Shown here piece by piece: positions 1 through 10,742 of a DNA stretch of 64,000 nt. A model generated the notes under the pieces. The model had not been told where the DNA came from. It saw only the letters and a list, made by a program, of their open reading frames with translations, and did not search any database. The number at the start of each line of letters is the position of its first letter. The first letter of the stretch is position 1. Both the position numbers and the translations under genes were made by a program. Source of the stretch: Symsagittifera roscoffensis (lineage: Eukaryota > Xenacoelomorpha > Acoela > Convolutidae); assembly GCF_963678635.1 (NCBI RefSeq), contig NC_087067.1, forward strand, positions 40,694,379 through 40,758,378. The letters are read 5' to 3'.

Positions 1-860
1 CATTGAAAACTTCGCTTGAAAAAACTTAATACCTTGAATAGCTCCTCTAAAATCTTTATTGCTTTTTCGCGGACTGATTTGCTATATCAAATAACTTATA
101 ATAATTCAGAATTTTACTGCTTGAATGATTTAATTGGAAAAGTTTTCGCCATCCGATTCCAGCTTGCTTAGAAAAACGTTAGTTTTTCAAACATCGTTTC
201 AGCCTATGAACTAAAATGAATAATGCTAAAATTTAATCAGTTGAGTTGCTCCGAAAGAAAAACAAAAACTTTACGCTATCCTTATTTCTCATGAAATCAA
301 CTTAAAACGCAAATTTTTATAAGTTAGCTTTTTTTTAAAAAAAAATACGTTTTTTGCGGATTAATTTGTTCCATGAAATTAGTTTCAAGGTTTCAATGGT
401 TTTCTTTGAAAAATTTTATAGAAAAATTTGATTTTTTTTTGCAAACCGGTTTGGTTTTTGAACCCTTCAAAGTTTTATTGGCTGATTGGCTTTAATAGAA
501 AAACTCAAGCTTGTTTCATTCTTTTTTCTTCATGAAATCCTCTGAATTAACTCATAGTTTCATAGCTTGATTAGATTGCTCAAGAAAAATTTGATTTTTT
601 TGCCGACTGAGTCGCTCCATGAAATAACTTGAAATATTTCAAAGGTTCGTCGCTTGAATAGTTTACTGAGAAAAACTTTATCTTACGCTATTTAATTCAC
701 TCTATGAAGCAACCTGAAATTTTTTTTCAAACAATTTTTTCATTGAATTTTTTTTTCAAACAGATTTACGATATGATATGGCTGAACTTGAAATTGATCG
801 AAAATTCATTGCTTGAATAGTTCGATCAGTAAAACAACTAAGTTTTTGCAATCCGATTGA
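1..860. repeat. degenerate tandem array, about 110-120 bp unit
   Basis: The same word order recurs along the segment: a TGCTTGAATAGTT-like word, then GAAAAA plus a T-run, then a GCGGACTGATTTGCT-like word, then CCATGAAATAACTTGAAA. Clear examples are near 60-130, 360-400, 600-660 and 700-830. Copies differ by many substitutions and indels, so this is an old array that runs off the left edge. No coding potential is visible. Confidence 0.5.
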
Positions 861-2617
861 TTATTGGAGACGGGCTAGCTAGTTACGTTTAAGTGTGAGT
901 GGCTAGCTAAATAAGCTCGCCTTCTAGAATCTTTCAAATACTTCATTTTTTTCGACTCCTGACTGGCTTGGGTTTAATATGATAAATTACTTTACATCTT
1001 GTGATGCATCATTTTTCGTGGATAACTCAAAACCAAAACAAAACGCCCGATGTTAAACCCCCCACATTTTTCAATGGATAGAACTATGAGTTTTTTTTGC
1101 AATCATTATGAACTGTTTTTTTTTTATAAAAACCTGTCATTTTTCAGAGGTTGAGAGAATTGATTTGAAATAGTTCAAGAAACGTCAACTGCATAAAATA
1201 AAAAAGTGAGTTTTTTCAAAATGTTGTAAGAAAAATAATTTTTTGGATCAATTTTTGTCTGGGGAATCATTTTCAACTGCTTTTGTCTCCTAGGTGTTTG
1301 CATATTTACTGCTTGATATTTATATTTTTGTTTGCTTAATTATCATAAATGTTGAGCCTAATTTTCTCTGGCAATGAGCCAAGTCAAAAATTCTGTAAGC
1401 GAGTCTGGATTACAATGAATATTTTTTGGCCGCTTACAAATTGTCGGACGGCTTTCTGGACCGTTTTCAATAAAGCATCTGGCTTTCCGCTTGACTGTTT
1501 TTTATTATTCCATCTATTTTTACTCAATTCTTAATCTCCTCTATTGGTTTTGAATGAGCTTGGAAGCAGAATGTTTTCAGTTTTAATCCCGAATTGAAAA
1601 AAAAAACACAAACAACTACCTTTCAGACAATGCCAGCTATTACCGATCCTGGTTTTTTTAAAAAGCCAAACCTTGGTTTTGACAATAATCCAATAGCAAT
1701 TTTAACCAACAATCCTTCGTGATATGACCAATAACTCAATTAGGTAAGAAATTAATTTGAGATTTTGAATCCAGTCAAAAAACAAATCAACCAAGAAAGT
1801 ATGATTAAAATGCCAAACTTTGAGTTCAAGTTCTGTTGCTAATTTAAGTTCAGAAAGTATTGCAAAAAATTGACGCAAAATCAGGCACGACAAATCATTA
1901 TCAAAAAAAGCGGAGTGATATCTTATTTTATAAGACTTTCGTTTGTATCTCAAACTACTTCAATTTTTTCCAAAAAAAATTCAGTGTCGAGAACAACTGA
2001 TCCGAGTTTTTTTTGCCCTTAATTTAATTTCAAGCATGTCAATTGAGCAAGTAAGTGTTCGAAAAAAGCTGTTATTCAAACTTAGTTTTTCACTAGAAAA
2101 CTAGTTTTCAAAGCTTCAAATAGAGCTTTCTTCTGCGCAAAATTTTAAAAATAATAACAAAAAACTTAGAGCGAAAATAATTTCATGAATTTTTGTTCAT
2201 TTTTGGTTAAATTTTTTTTCTTTTTCGAATTCCAGATGTATGCCAGATGAATGTAAATGTTCACTAAATATTTTCATTTATTTTATTGCATTCAATGAGT
2301 GCTAAATTGTCAATAGTCAACAGTTCTTGGGACAATTTAGCTTCATTATTACTTTGGGACAGCTCGAAAAGTTTGGTCGATCATTGAAAATGCTGATAAA
2401 AGCTGATAAACAGTGGTTTTTGTTAACATTTCGAAAGTTTGAAAAATTTATATATTTTGTCACAAAATGTTTCTTGAATTGATATCTAACAGGCTTTTTT
2501 GCTTCAAAAAACAAGCAAAACTAACGTTCTGAAAATTTGGTTAGACATACATAGCCCTGAATTATTGCTGTATTCAAGACAAACCTAGAAAACCCTTATT
2601 TGTAAAAGATTAAAATG
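861..2617. other. AT-rich intergenic DNA, no feature seen
   Basis: Only short ORFs of AT-rich composition occur here. I see no recognisable protein, RNA gene or strong repeat. Confidence 0.5.
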
Positions 2618-3045
2618 AACAAGACTGGTCGAGTCAAGGCAAAACGCTAAATTTTTATATTCCGACTGCCCTTCAACGTTTCCAAAATTGTTTTTGGAAA
2701 CATCAATTGAAAAAACCCAAAAAAAACAAAAGATACAATTTTTTTTTCTGATTTTGTCAAAAATTCCCCCATTCCCACACGTTATGTTAAGTAAAATATG
2801 ATATTCTTAGCGTCCTGTAACATAATAATTGGAATAATAATCTTGCTTCAGCTCAGTTTGGGACCATTTATAAGCATGACCGGAATGAATATCCGCTTAC
2901 ATGTTAATAGCGCCAAATTTTTCGTGCGTTAATGGTCTCAAATTAGCCAAATTAGCATTGTTAAAACCCAATCCAATAACCTTTCAAAAATCAGCATCGG
3001 TAATTCTTTTCAAATTCAAGCTCAGAACGTCACTGGATGTTAAGG
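2618..3045 (-). repeat. diverged copy of the hairpin-ended repeat family
   Basis: Read on the minus strand this follows the order of the better copies at 4323-4795 and 8626-9210. It has the AACAAGACTG end, an ATTCCGACTGC-like word, the ATATCCGCTTACATGTTAATAGCG core, the CAAATTAGCCAAATTAGCA block and a CTCAGAACGTC block. It is much more decayed than the other copies and its terminal hairpin has been lost. Confidence 0.55.
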
Positions 3046-3209
3046 CTAACAAAAAGTAGCTCTAACTAATCCTTTTGGGTCTAATTTACAATGTTTTACA
3101 AAATGTAACTCTATTCTGAATCGTCATTTTAATAAATGATAAAATAGCACTTACACTTTTTTGGAATAATTAAAATTTTATTAATAATAGAGAGAGACAG
3201 TTTTCATTA

Positions 3210-3409
3210 NNNNNNNNNNNNNNNNNNNNNNNNNNNNNNNNNNNNNNNNNNNNNNNNNNNNNNNNNNNNNNNNNNNNNNNNNNNNNNNNNNNNNNNNNNN
3301 NNNNNNNNNNNNNNNNNNNNNNNNNNNNNNNNNNNNNNNNNNNNNNNNNNNNNNNNNNNNNNNNNNNNNNNNNNNNNNNNNNNNNNNNNNNNNNNNNNNN
3401 NNNNNNNNN
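3210..3409. other. assembly gap (200 N)
   Basis: There are exactly 200 Ns, probably a standard-size placeholder. The 5' end of the repeat that resumes at 3410 is hidden in it. ORFs that appear to cross it are artefacts. Confidence 0.98.
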
Positions 3410-3875
3410 GCCATTTTTGACGGATTTTTTTATATCATTCAGTAATATTGCTGTCCTGAGCTTAAATTTGCAAAAATATTTCACCTGTGATCATTTTTCA
3501 TAAAGTTATGGGGGTTTAAATATTGCCATTTTGGTCATTTTGGGACAATTAACGCGCGATATATTTCGCGCTATTAACGCGTAATATTTCGCGCTATTAA
3601 TGCGTCAGAGTCAATCCGTCTTAAAATTGTTCCAAATTAAAAGAAGCTTATTTGCCATAATTAATTTATTACAAGGAGCGAAATTTATCTTTTTGTACTT
3701 TATATGGCGTGTGGGGGTATGCTTTTCATAAAAAATTTCAAGTTTTGGAAAAAAAAATTAATTTTATTTCTTACAATTAAACTTTTTACATTTAATTTAG
3801 TTATTACTGCTCCATAAAACCTTAAAAGGCCGTCGGAAGATTCAGGGCTTTGCCCTGATACGAGCAGTCTTGTTT
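3410..3875 (+). repeat. hairpin-ended repeat copy A (5' end in gap)
   Basis: Starts inside the family with GCCATTTTTGACGGA and runs through the ATTAACGCGCGATATATTTCGCG core to the 3' terminal hairpin word CAGGGCTTTGCCCTG followed by ATACGAGCAGTCTTG. The core contains a partly duplicated TTAACGCG/TATTTCGCG stretch. It faces copy B at 4323-4795, so the two form a large inverted repeat around a 447-bp AT-rich spacer that holds nothing recognisable. Confidence 0.75.
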
Positions 3876-4322
3876 AACTATACAATCACAATATCAATTT
3901 GTAGATTTTTTCGGATTTGATAAAAAAAATAGCTAATTTGAACTTAAGTTTGCTCTTGACATCATCAAAAACAAAACTTTCTCACCACTGATTAACAAAA
4001 TTTTTAGTTTTCGATAAACTAGGGACTCTTTTCTGTCTGAAAAACAACCATCCATCCCCATTTTTTTTCCAGCAAAGGAAGGAGTAGAGTAATCCGTCGA
4101 TTGTCAACAGTTTTTTTGTTCGTTTAAAAATTTATCAAAAAAATATTTTTCTGTAGTTTTAACTAATTCCAATTTTAAACTTTTTTTTACAAAACTAAAT
4201 TCACCAATTTTATTAGTTTCTTTTCTCAAAGAAAAAAAACTATTTTTAACCGCTAATTTATTTTCTAACAGAAAAAACCAATTTTAAACTCTATTTTTAA
4301 GTATATGCTAATATAAATCATA

Positions 4323-4795
4323 ACAAGACTGCTCGTATCAGGGCGAAGCCTTGAATGTTCCGACTGCTTTTTAAGGTTTCATGGAGCAGTATTAAAATCA
4401 AAAAATTGAATGTAATAAAATAAAATGAAAAAAATTTTTTTCTAAAATTTGAAATTTTTTATGAAAATCATCCCCCCACACGCCATATAAAGTACAAAAA
4501 GATAGATTTAGCTCCTTGTAACAAAACATTTATGGCAAATAAGCTTCTTTCAACCAATTTGGAACGATTTTAAGACGGATTAAATCTCCGCTTACGCGTT
4601 AATAGCGCGAAATATATCGCGCGTTACTTGTCCCAAATTGGCCAAAATGGCAATCTTTAAACCCCCATAACTTTACGAAAAATAAAAAAAATTCCGTCAG
4701 AAATGGCTAGTTAAAAAGTCGAAATTTGTCTGAAGAAAAAAAAACCCACCCCGAGCACAAATATTCCGTTACTTTCGTATCGAAAGTCGGAACAA
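4323..4795 (-). repeat. hairpin-ended repeat copy B
   Basis: A full-length copy on the minus strand. Its 5' end (at 4795) is GTTCCGACTTTCGATACGAAAG, a short self-complementary word, followed by GTAACGGAATATTTGTGCTCGG. Its 3' end (at 4323) carries a partly decayed CAGGGC-TTC-GCCCTG hairpin and ATACGAGCAGTCTTG. GTTCCGAC near one end and GTCGGAAC near the other form a subterminal inverted repeat; here the latter reads ATTCCGACTG-like with one change. No ORF spans the copy, so it is non-autonomous. Confidence 0.8.
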
Positions 4796-5257
4796 TAATT
4801 TTAAACTGAAGAATTCTTCGGTTTCTTTATGTGTTCTGCTTTTCTCCACCAACTTGACACTTAGCTAAATTGACAAACGATCACTCATCATTTTCAATTT
4901 TTCCACAGAAAAAAGTTCATTTCTAACCCTGTTCAATTTGAATTTCAGTTCAGTTGAAAGATTGTATACGCAGCAAGTAGAAAGCATGAAATCATCCGAG
5001 TATTTATAAAAACAATAAATAATAAAAAACAAGTCAAGTTTCAGAAATCGGTTCAGTGATTTTTGTTTTAATTCCATTTTACTGCTTCCATAAAGAATTT
5101 GATGACAAACAGCAGAAAAAAATTACCACTTTGACTAAAATCAGAACTCGCACTTTTAAAACAAAAATTCTTTTTCCATACTTCGCCTTTTTATAACCAA
5201 AGTCAATTGCCACATAAAATTTTTCATTTTATTTTATTTCATATAATGTTTTTATGT
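4796..5257. other. AT-rich spacer, no feature seen
   Basis: No recognisable coding sequence, RNA gene or repeat. The short ORFs are low-complexity. Confidence 0.5.
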
Positions 5258-5331
5258 TATTACTGCTGCTCCATAAACCTTCAAAAGCAGTTGGAACATT
5301 CAGGGCTTCGCCCTGATACGAGCAGTCTTAT
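5258..5331 (+). repeat. 3'-end fragment of the hairpin-ended repeat
   Basis: Only the last ~70 bp of the family is present: ATTACTGCTGCTCCATAAACC, the GGAACATT word, the perfect CAGGGC-TTC-GCCCTG hairpin and ATACGAGCAGTCTTA. The absence of the 5' part suggests 5' truncation, as in a copy made by reverse transcription, or a deletion. Confidence 0.75.
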
Positions 5332-5631
5332 TACAATTTCGATGCAATGCCATAAGTACAGAATGAACTGTCTATCTATGATTAGTATTTTTTTCAAAAA
5401 TAAAAATTGAAAGATTATAATTTTTCCATAAACCAAAAATTCATGTTCTTTTTTATTTTTTTTGCATTGACTATTTTCTTTTTTTACACTATTTTTGTTA
5501 ATGCGCGTAACTGAACCTAAGTTACAAGAACTCTGGTTGCTGAAAACCCTAGTTGCTGAGGTATTGAGGATTTTGCTTATAATATGCCGAGGCTGACAAG
5601 TATTAAACTGTACAAGCATTGCACTTAAAAC

Positions 5632-5921
5632 CAGGGCGGATATAGGGGAGGAGCGGGTCTAGTTTTGACTAATTTTGAGAGAGGAGCACGCGCCGAAAAA
5701 ACACAATTTTTTTATCTAAAATTTTCAAAAAGTGCCTCAAAACGCATTTTTTGGCATGTTTTTTTCACAATTTTGCCTGCGGTGAAGAAAATTTGACCAA
5801 AACAGGGTCTTTTTAGTGCTTTCGCACAGCTCGGAAAATCAATTTAGTCGACTTTTTTTTGTAATCAATTTTTTTTTTGAAAATCCGTCCCCCCTCGAGA
5901 AAAACCTAGATCCACCCCTGC
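5632..5921. mobile_element. hAT-like MITE, 290 bp, with 8-bp target duplication
   Basis: The ends are CAGGGCGGATATAGG on the left and CCTAGATCCACCCCTG on the right, an imperfect terminal inverted repeat that begins CAGGG as in hAT elements. The flanks are CTTAAAAC (5624-5631) and CTGAAAAC (5922-5929), which match at 7 of 8 bases as expected for a hAT target-site duplication. There is no transposase ORF, so it is non-autonomous. Related diverged sequence lies at 19107-19440 and 58170-58300. Confidence 0.72.
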
Positions 5922-5929
5922 TGAAAACT

Positions 5930-7618
5930 GCTAACTTTGATTTTTTGGCTTAACATTTTTAAGATAGCATTTTTTCGAAATTGAAATGCTTATCAATTTT
6001 TTTGCCTGGTTCGTACCAAACACATGCAACAGAGAAAAAGGTTTTTAACGCTTTTCATAAATAATGTCTGGAAAAACAAAATATTATGCTTCGGGTACTC
6101 AGGGCTAGGTAATGCAGATCAAAAAGTTAACTTTGCATGCAAAAAATTGTTTTGTAAAAGTGTTTGTTTTGTTCTGAGTTTCAAATTGACAAAAAAAATT
6201 TTTTTTGCAATATTTGAAAGAATATTTTTTTGCAACATCTCCATTAGTCCTAAAAAATTGAGTGTCGCAATAAATAAATGCTAGTTACAAGGTTTTCAAG
6301 AATAAAAACTGTATGATAGGCATTATTTACCAAACATGTTTCCGTTTTTCATGCCGAAACAACAAGAAAATACTAATTAATTCTTACACTGGATTTTGAA
6401 AAATGCAAGAAATTTGTATGATATGCATTATTTAATTGAATCAGGGTATGGAACAATATGAGTAGCATTTTCGGTCTAACGTGGTCAACCCGTAGGCAAA
6501 CATAACTTATCGCTTTTTTGTTTACATTATAAAAACAATTTATCTTTTTTTATCGAGTTTTTATGTGTATTAAAAAGCGGAACGAACATACAGCAACCCC
6601 TTCTCACACCTCTTGATTAGCTAAATTTCTATTTAAAAGGCTGTTGTGTTTTCTCAATTAGCTTGTCAACCCCCTTGTTTAAAATTTTTCCTTCAATTTT
6701 CAGATTATGTTAACGTTCAAAACAATTGCGTAATCTGGTCCTTCGTCCAAGATGTTTCAACAATGAGTTAAGAAGATTGTTTCGTTTCGCTTAAGAATAT
6801 GTTTTTCTCTTGTGCAATAATTGAATGACTTCTTTCATTACGTTTTGATTTCTAAGAACTTCCGCTTTAAAAGCCCGGAGCCAAAAAAAAGCCAAATTCA
6901 ATCAAACAAAACATCAAATAAATCAAAGCCTGAAGCAAAAATATCTTTTTTTGGTCAACGTTTTTCTTAATTCTTTTCTTTTGATGATAGTTCCTTTTAG
7001 CAAATCAGTTTTGACGATCAGCAGTTTTGTTAATAAAATTTGCGTTTACAGTTCTTACACTACTGATTTTTTTCTTTAAAAAATCAGGTTTTTAATTCAT
7101 AAACTAATTATAAACTAATTATAGATAGCAAATATCACAGAAGCGAGCATGAATGTAAATAATATTAGATCTATCTGCATTCACCTCTAAGAAAAAGAAA
7201 AAATACTTCTCAAAGATGTTCAACTTTGAATTTTGTTTTAGACGTGAAGAATCGAGAAACTGCAAAATCAACGTGACGCGACGCAAAAACTTTAGAACAA
7301 AAAAGTTTGGTGTAAGATAACAGGTTTCAGTTATTTCATACTGATTGCTCTCTCTGCAAAGCCAACACCGAAAAAAGTTCCATATAGAAAAAAAATAGAA
7401 TAGCACGTCTTATTAAATTCCTAATTAAATTTTACTTTGTTTACGTCTGTTCATTTATTTTTCAGGTATAGTTTACTCTCTATCAATTTCTTCACTATTT
7501 CCAGACGAAAAGCTCTTTTTAATTTCGACATTTGAATTGCTCTTATTCGCTTTTTCTTCATTTAGCCGCTAGTTTTGCTGCTAAGTTCTTTAGAGGTTTC
7601 TTTCACCAACAAAAAAAA
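5930..7618. other. AT-rich intergenic DNA upstream of the acidic-peptide ORF
   Basis: No supported gene. A TTTTCAG acceptor-like word near 7460 and pyrimidine-rich sequence around 7490-7505 could mark a 5' untranslated exon of the ORF at 7619, but no donor can be tied to them. Confidence 0.4.
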
Positions 7619-7912
7619 ATGTCTGCTCAAAATTTGTTCACACTTCAAATAGGTGCAGCGTTAGTTTTATTCTTCTTTGCACAAGCATTATTTTTCTCCA
7701 AATGTGATGGAATGTTTGCTGAAACGAAACCAGACGAGCCGAACGCAACCCAAAATGAAGAAAAACGAATGGTAAACATGAGGATTGCTCGTAGCGGTGA
7801 TGCTAGCGAAGATGATGACGCTGATCACGATGAACACGAAGATGATGATGATGATAACGATGAAGACGAAGATGATGATGATGATAACGATGACAAGGAA
7901 TCTATTTGGTAA
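7619..7912 (+). CDS. small secreted/anchored acidic peptide, possibly only the first coding exon
   Basis: I do not recognise the family. The ATG at 7619 lies in an AAAAAAAAATG context; the frame stays open a further 29 codons upstream, but this ATG puts a signal-like segment right at the N-terminus. Residues 8-26 are hydrophobic (a signal peptide or signal anchor). Residues 27-60 are a mixed linker containing an EEKR basic site at about 47-50. Residues 61-93 are almost wholly Asp/Glu with a few His and Asn. Two 10-residue blocks, EDDDDDNDED and EDDDDDNDDK, come from a 30-bp direct duplication in the DNA. The acidic tail could bind calcium or cations, but that is inference. The stop codon overlaps a perfect donor, G|GTAAGT at 7909, so splicing would remove the stop and the reading frame may continue in an unidentified exon. 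Confidence 0.5.
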   Translation: MSAQNLFTLQIGAALVLFFFAQALFFSKCDGMFAETKPDEPNATQNEEKRMVNMRIARSGDASEDDDADHDEHEDDDDDNDEDEDDDDDNDDKESIW

Positions 7913-8625
7913 GTATTGTCACTTTTTTTCTGAACTTTTTTCCGATCACTGAAAGTGGGGAGGAACTTTGCCTTCGGGTTTATTTTAGGTTTCTTCAGTT
8001 TTTTTCCACGATTAGTTACGTATCACAAATTTTTATCATAATATGCCGAGTGACGTATCATTTTAAAGCCCTTTCAGTTTATGGTTGATATAAGAGGGCA
8101 CGCTTTATTTACGTTGCGAAAACTTTGTTTTTTTATTGTTTTGATTTTTTAAATGTTTCGACTTTCTTAATGTTTGATTTTTTTTCGTTTTTTTTTTTTT
8201 TGCATTCATTTTTCGAATAAACCTGTTGACGAATATGCTCAATTTGATATGACTGTCAAATTCACCTCCTAAATTCTGGGTAATCTTCAATCAGATCCTC
8301 TTATCAAACCACTGACAAAAGCAAAAACAGGCAACCGCCTATGCTTGTTCTATATATGAAACTGGAGTTAAATATGTGTTTATGTAAGAACAGTGTTTTT
8401 CTGACCCAGATTGTTAAAACTGTGGAAGAGTTTAAGGTTATCGTGATTTTTTTACGCCTGAGTCGCGCTATCTTCATCAAATGATATATGTCATAAAAGT
8501 TACTTTGCTTTTTGTTTCATAGTTTTGTATAGCTTTTAAGTTTCGTATTCCTTTTTGGCTTGTCCCTATTAAACTAAATTGCTATTCAGATTCGTAAAAA
8601 CTAGTCTCGAAACTTGTTCTTTTTA
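7913..8625. other. no feature seen
   Basis: AT-rich with T-runs. If the donor at 7909 is used, this is intron sequence. Confidence 0.4.
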
Positions 8626-9210
8626 TTGTTCCGACTTTCGATACGAAAGTAACGGAATATTTGTGCTCGGGTGGGTTTTTGTTCCGACTTTCGATACGAA
8701 AGTAACGGAATATTTGTGCTCGGGGTGGGTTTTTTTTTTCTTCAGACAAATTTCGACTTTTTGACTAGCCATTTTTGACGGAATTTTTTTATTCCATTCA
8801 AAAAGTATTGTTGTCCTGAGCCCAAATTTGCAAAGATATATCACCTGTGATCATTTTTCGTAAAGTTATGGGGGTTTGAAGATTGCCATTTGGCCAATTT
8901 GAGACAATTAAGGCGCGATATATTTCGCGCTATTAATGCGTAAGCGGAGATTTAATCCGTCTTAGGAATCGTTTCAAATTGGTTGAAAGAAGCTTATTTG
9001 CCAGAATTGTTTTGTTACAAGGAGCGAATTTTATCCTTTTGTACTTTATATGGCGTGTGGTGGGATGATTTTTATAAAAAAAATTTCAAATTTTAGAAAA
9101 AAAAGTTTTCATTTTTTTTTTCAATTAATTTTTTTAATGTTATTACTGCTCCATAAACCTTAAAAGGCTGTCGGAACATTCAGGGCTTCGCCCTGATACA
9201 AGCAGTGTTG
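8626..9210 (+). repeat. hairpin-ended repeat copy C, full length with duplicated 5' end
   Basis: Begins with GTTCCGACTTTCGATACGAAAG at 8628. The first 53 bp are repeated in tandem from 8681. It then follows the family order: GCCATTTTTGACGGA, GTCCTGAGCCCAAATTTGC, the GCGCGATATATTTCGCGC core, TTTGTACTTTATATGGCGTG, CTCCATAAACC, GTCGGAAC and the perfect CAGGGC-TTC-GCCCTG hairpin, ending AAGCAGTGTTG. This is the best template for a family consensus. No ORF. Confidence 0.85.
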
Positions 9211-10486
9211 TTTTTTTTAATTGTTACTGGAACTTGTCTTGAGAAAAAATTGCTCTCTCCAAATACCAACAAGGACAATGGGTTGCTGTACAAGTCGCAA
9301 ATAATGCTGCAGCAATGTTTAAAACATTTTAATAGGCTTTTTTCCATTGTTTTCTTTTTTTCTCTTGCTGTTATTTCCGGTTTTGTTCATTCAAAAAGGC
9401 GACTAAATTAGATAAAAAACTGCCATCAAAAATCGCATCAATTTTTTTATTTTTTAGCCTGATGTCCAAAAAGATTAATTCCAGTTTTTCTTATAGTCCT
9501 ACTCCTACTAATAGAGTTTTTTTATTACACCACACTTTCTTTAAGTTGGACCGTCCCATATTCAAATATTTGTTATTCTACGCCAAAAGAACATTGACTC
9601 TACGCCAAACATCTTTCAAATTCAGCTACGACATAGTTCTTTCACTGTTGTATAAATAGAATAAATGTTTCGACAAAATTGATCCCAGAAATTAAATTTC
9701 AAAAATACTTTAATATTAAAAAAATTGAAAATTTTTGGCACTTTTTGTTGTCTGATTTTCCTGGCAATTTTTAGAAAAAGCAAAAACGCAAGAAATAGCG
9801 CGAAATATGTTCAAACTAACGTTGAACATAACACGTAGTTGGTTTTCTTTTACCAAATCATGTCTAATGTTGTCTACAAACGAAAAATGCACACCTTGAA
9901 AAACCTTCATCAGTTTTTTTTAGAGAGTTCCGGATTGATAGGGTTTAAATTTGATACCATGTTTGACTCACGATCAGTTTTTTTGAAGGCAGCCAAAATT
10001 AGCTGAATACACTAGTTGGCAAAAAACAAACGCAAATTCATGTTTTTAATCTAATGTTTTTAAATAGCCTAACTTCAAGGACTGTTTTGAAGCATATTCT
10101 CAGTGAATTAAAAGAAAGTTTATGTATTGAATGACAGCAATTAATATAAACTTCCCTTTCTGAAAGTCTCAATTTTTAATTTGAAGCGTTTATAAGTTTT
10201 TCCCGGGTCCGCAAATGCCAGTTTTCATCAGCATGATTTTCAAAACGCGTGAAGTTTTAAGAAACAGCTGAGTTTAGTAAAGCTATCTCACTGATTATTT
10301 CAATTTTTTCGCTGTGAATGTTTCACGTCGCATGAACATTTTTTTACTCCGTTTATTCGAGGAAGAGTTCACTACGATGAAAAACTAAATGCAGATGGTG
10401 AAAACTGGCATTTTCATACCCGGAAACAACTGTTAAGCTTTTGAAACCAAATATTGTTAATTTCATAGAGGGCAAATCTGTTCTAT
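9211..10486. other. AT-rich intergenic DNA
   Basis: No supported gene. An ORF at about 9462-9659 follows a good acceptor (TTATTTTTTAG) and is phase-compatible with the donor at 7909, but its residues are what AT-rich DNA would give, so I do not call it an exon. Confidence 0.4.
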
Positions 10487-10490
10487 TGCT

Positions 10491-10742
10491 TGATATAAGG
10501 ACCAGTTTTGAGCTTATGTAAGTGCTATCAATTCTTCTAGATAGACACCAGTTTGAGTTTATGTAAGTACTATCAATTCTTCTTTCTGTCTGGGGACCTG
10601 CTGTCTTGACCTTGCGATCTCTAATGTCCGATGGGATCTGAAATAAAAGAGTGCAGTAAGACTTCGATTTGATGCCTAACATATTGCCTACAATAAAACT
10701 TATTAACAACCTTTTTGAATTTCCAAGCTTACGACTTTAACA
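10491..10742 (+). repeat. 5' LTR
   Basis: Starts TGATATAAGG and ends TTTAACA, matching the 3' LTR over its full 252 bp. It contains an internal tandem duplication of about 43 bp (the CAGTTT(T)GAGYTTATGTAAG...CTATCAATTCTTCT unit) and two AATAAA-type polyadenylation words (GAAATAAAAG and CAATAAAAC). Minus-strand ORFs over it are antisense artefacts. Confidence 0.95.

Noticed and set aside
3170-3484. Minus-strand ORFs crossing the N run
   Set aside because: They exist only because Ns are read as open codons.
9462-9659. Second exon of the acidic-peptide gene
   Set aside because: Phase and acceptor fit, but the residues are what AT-rich sequence gives by chance; no independent support.
10353-10709. 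118-residue minus-strand ORF, with a relative at 16374-16724
   Set aside because: Both are antisense to the LTRs; their similarity is explained by LTR identity.
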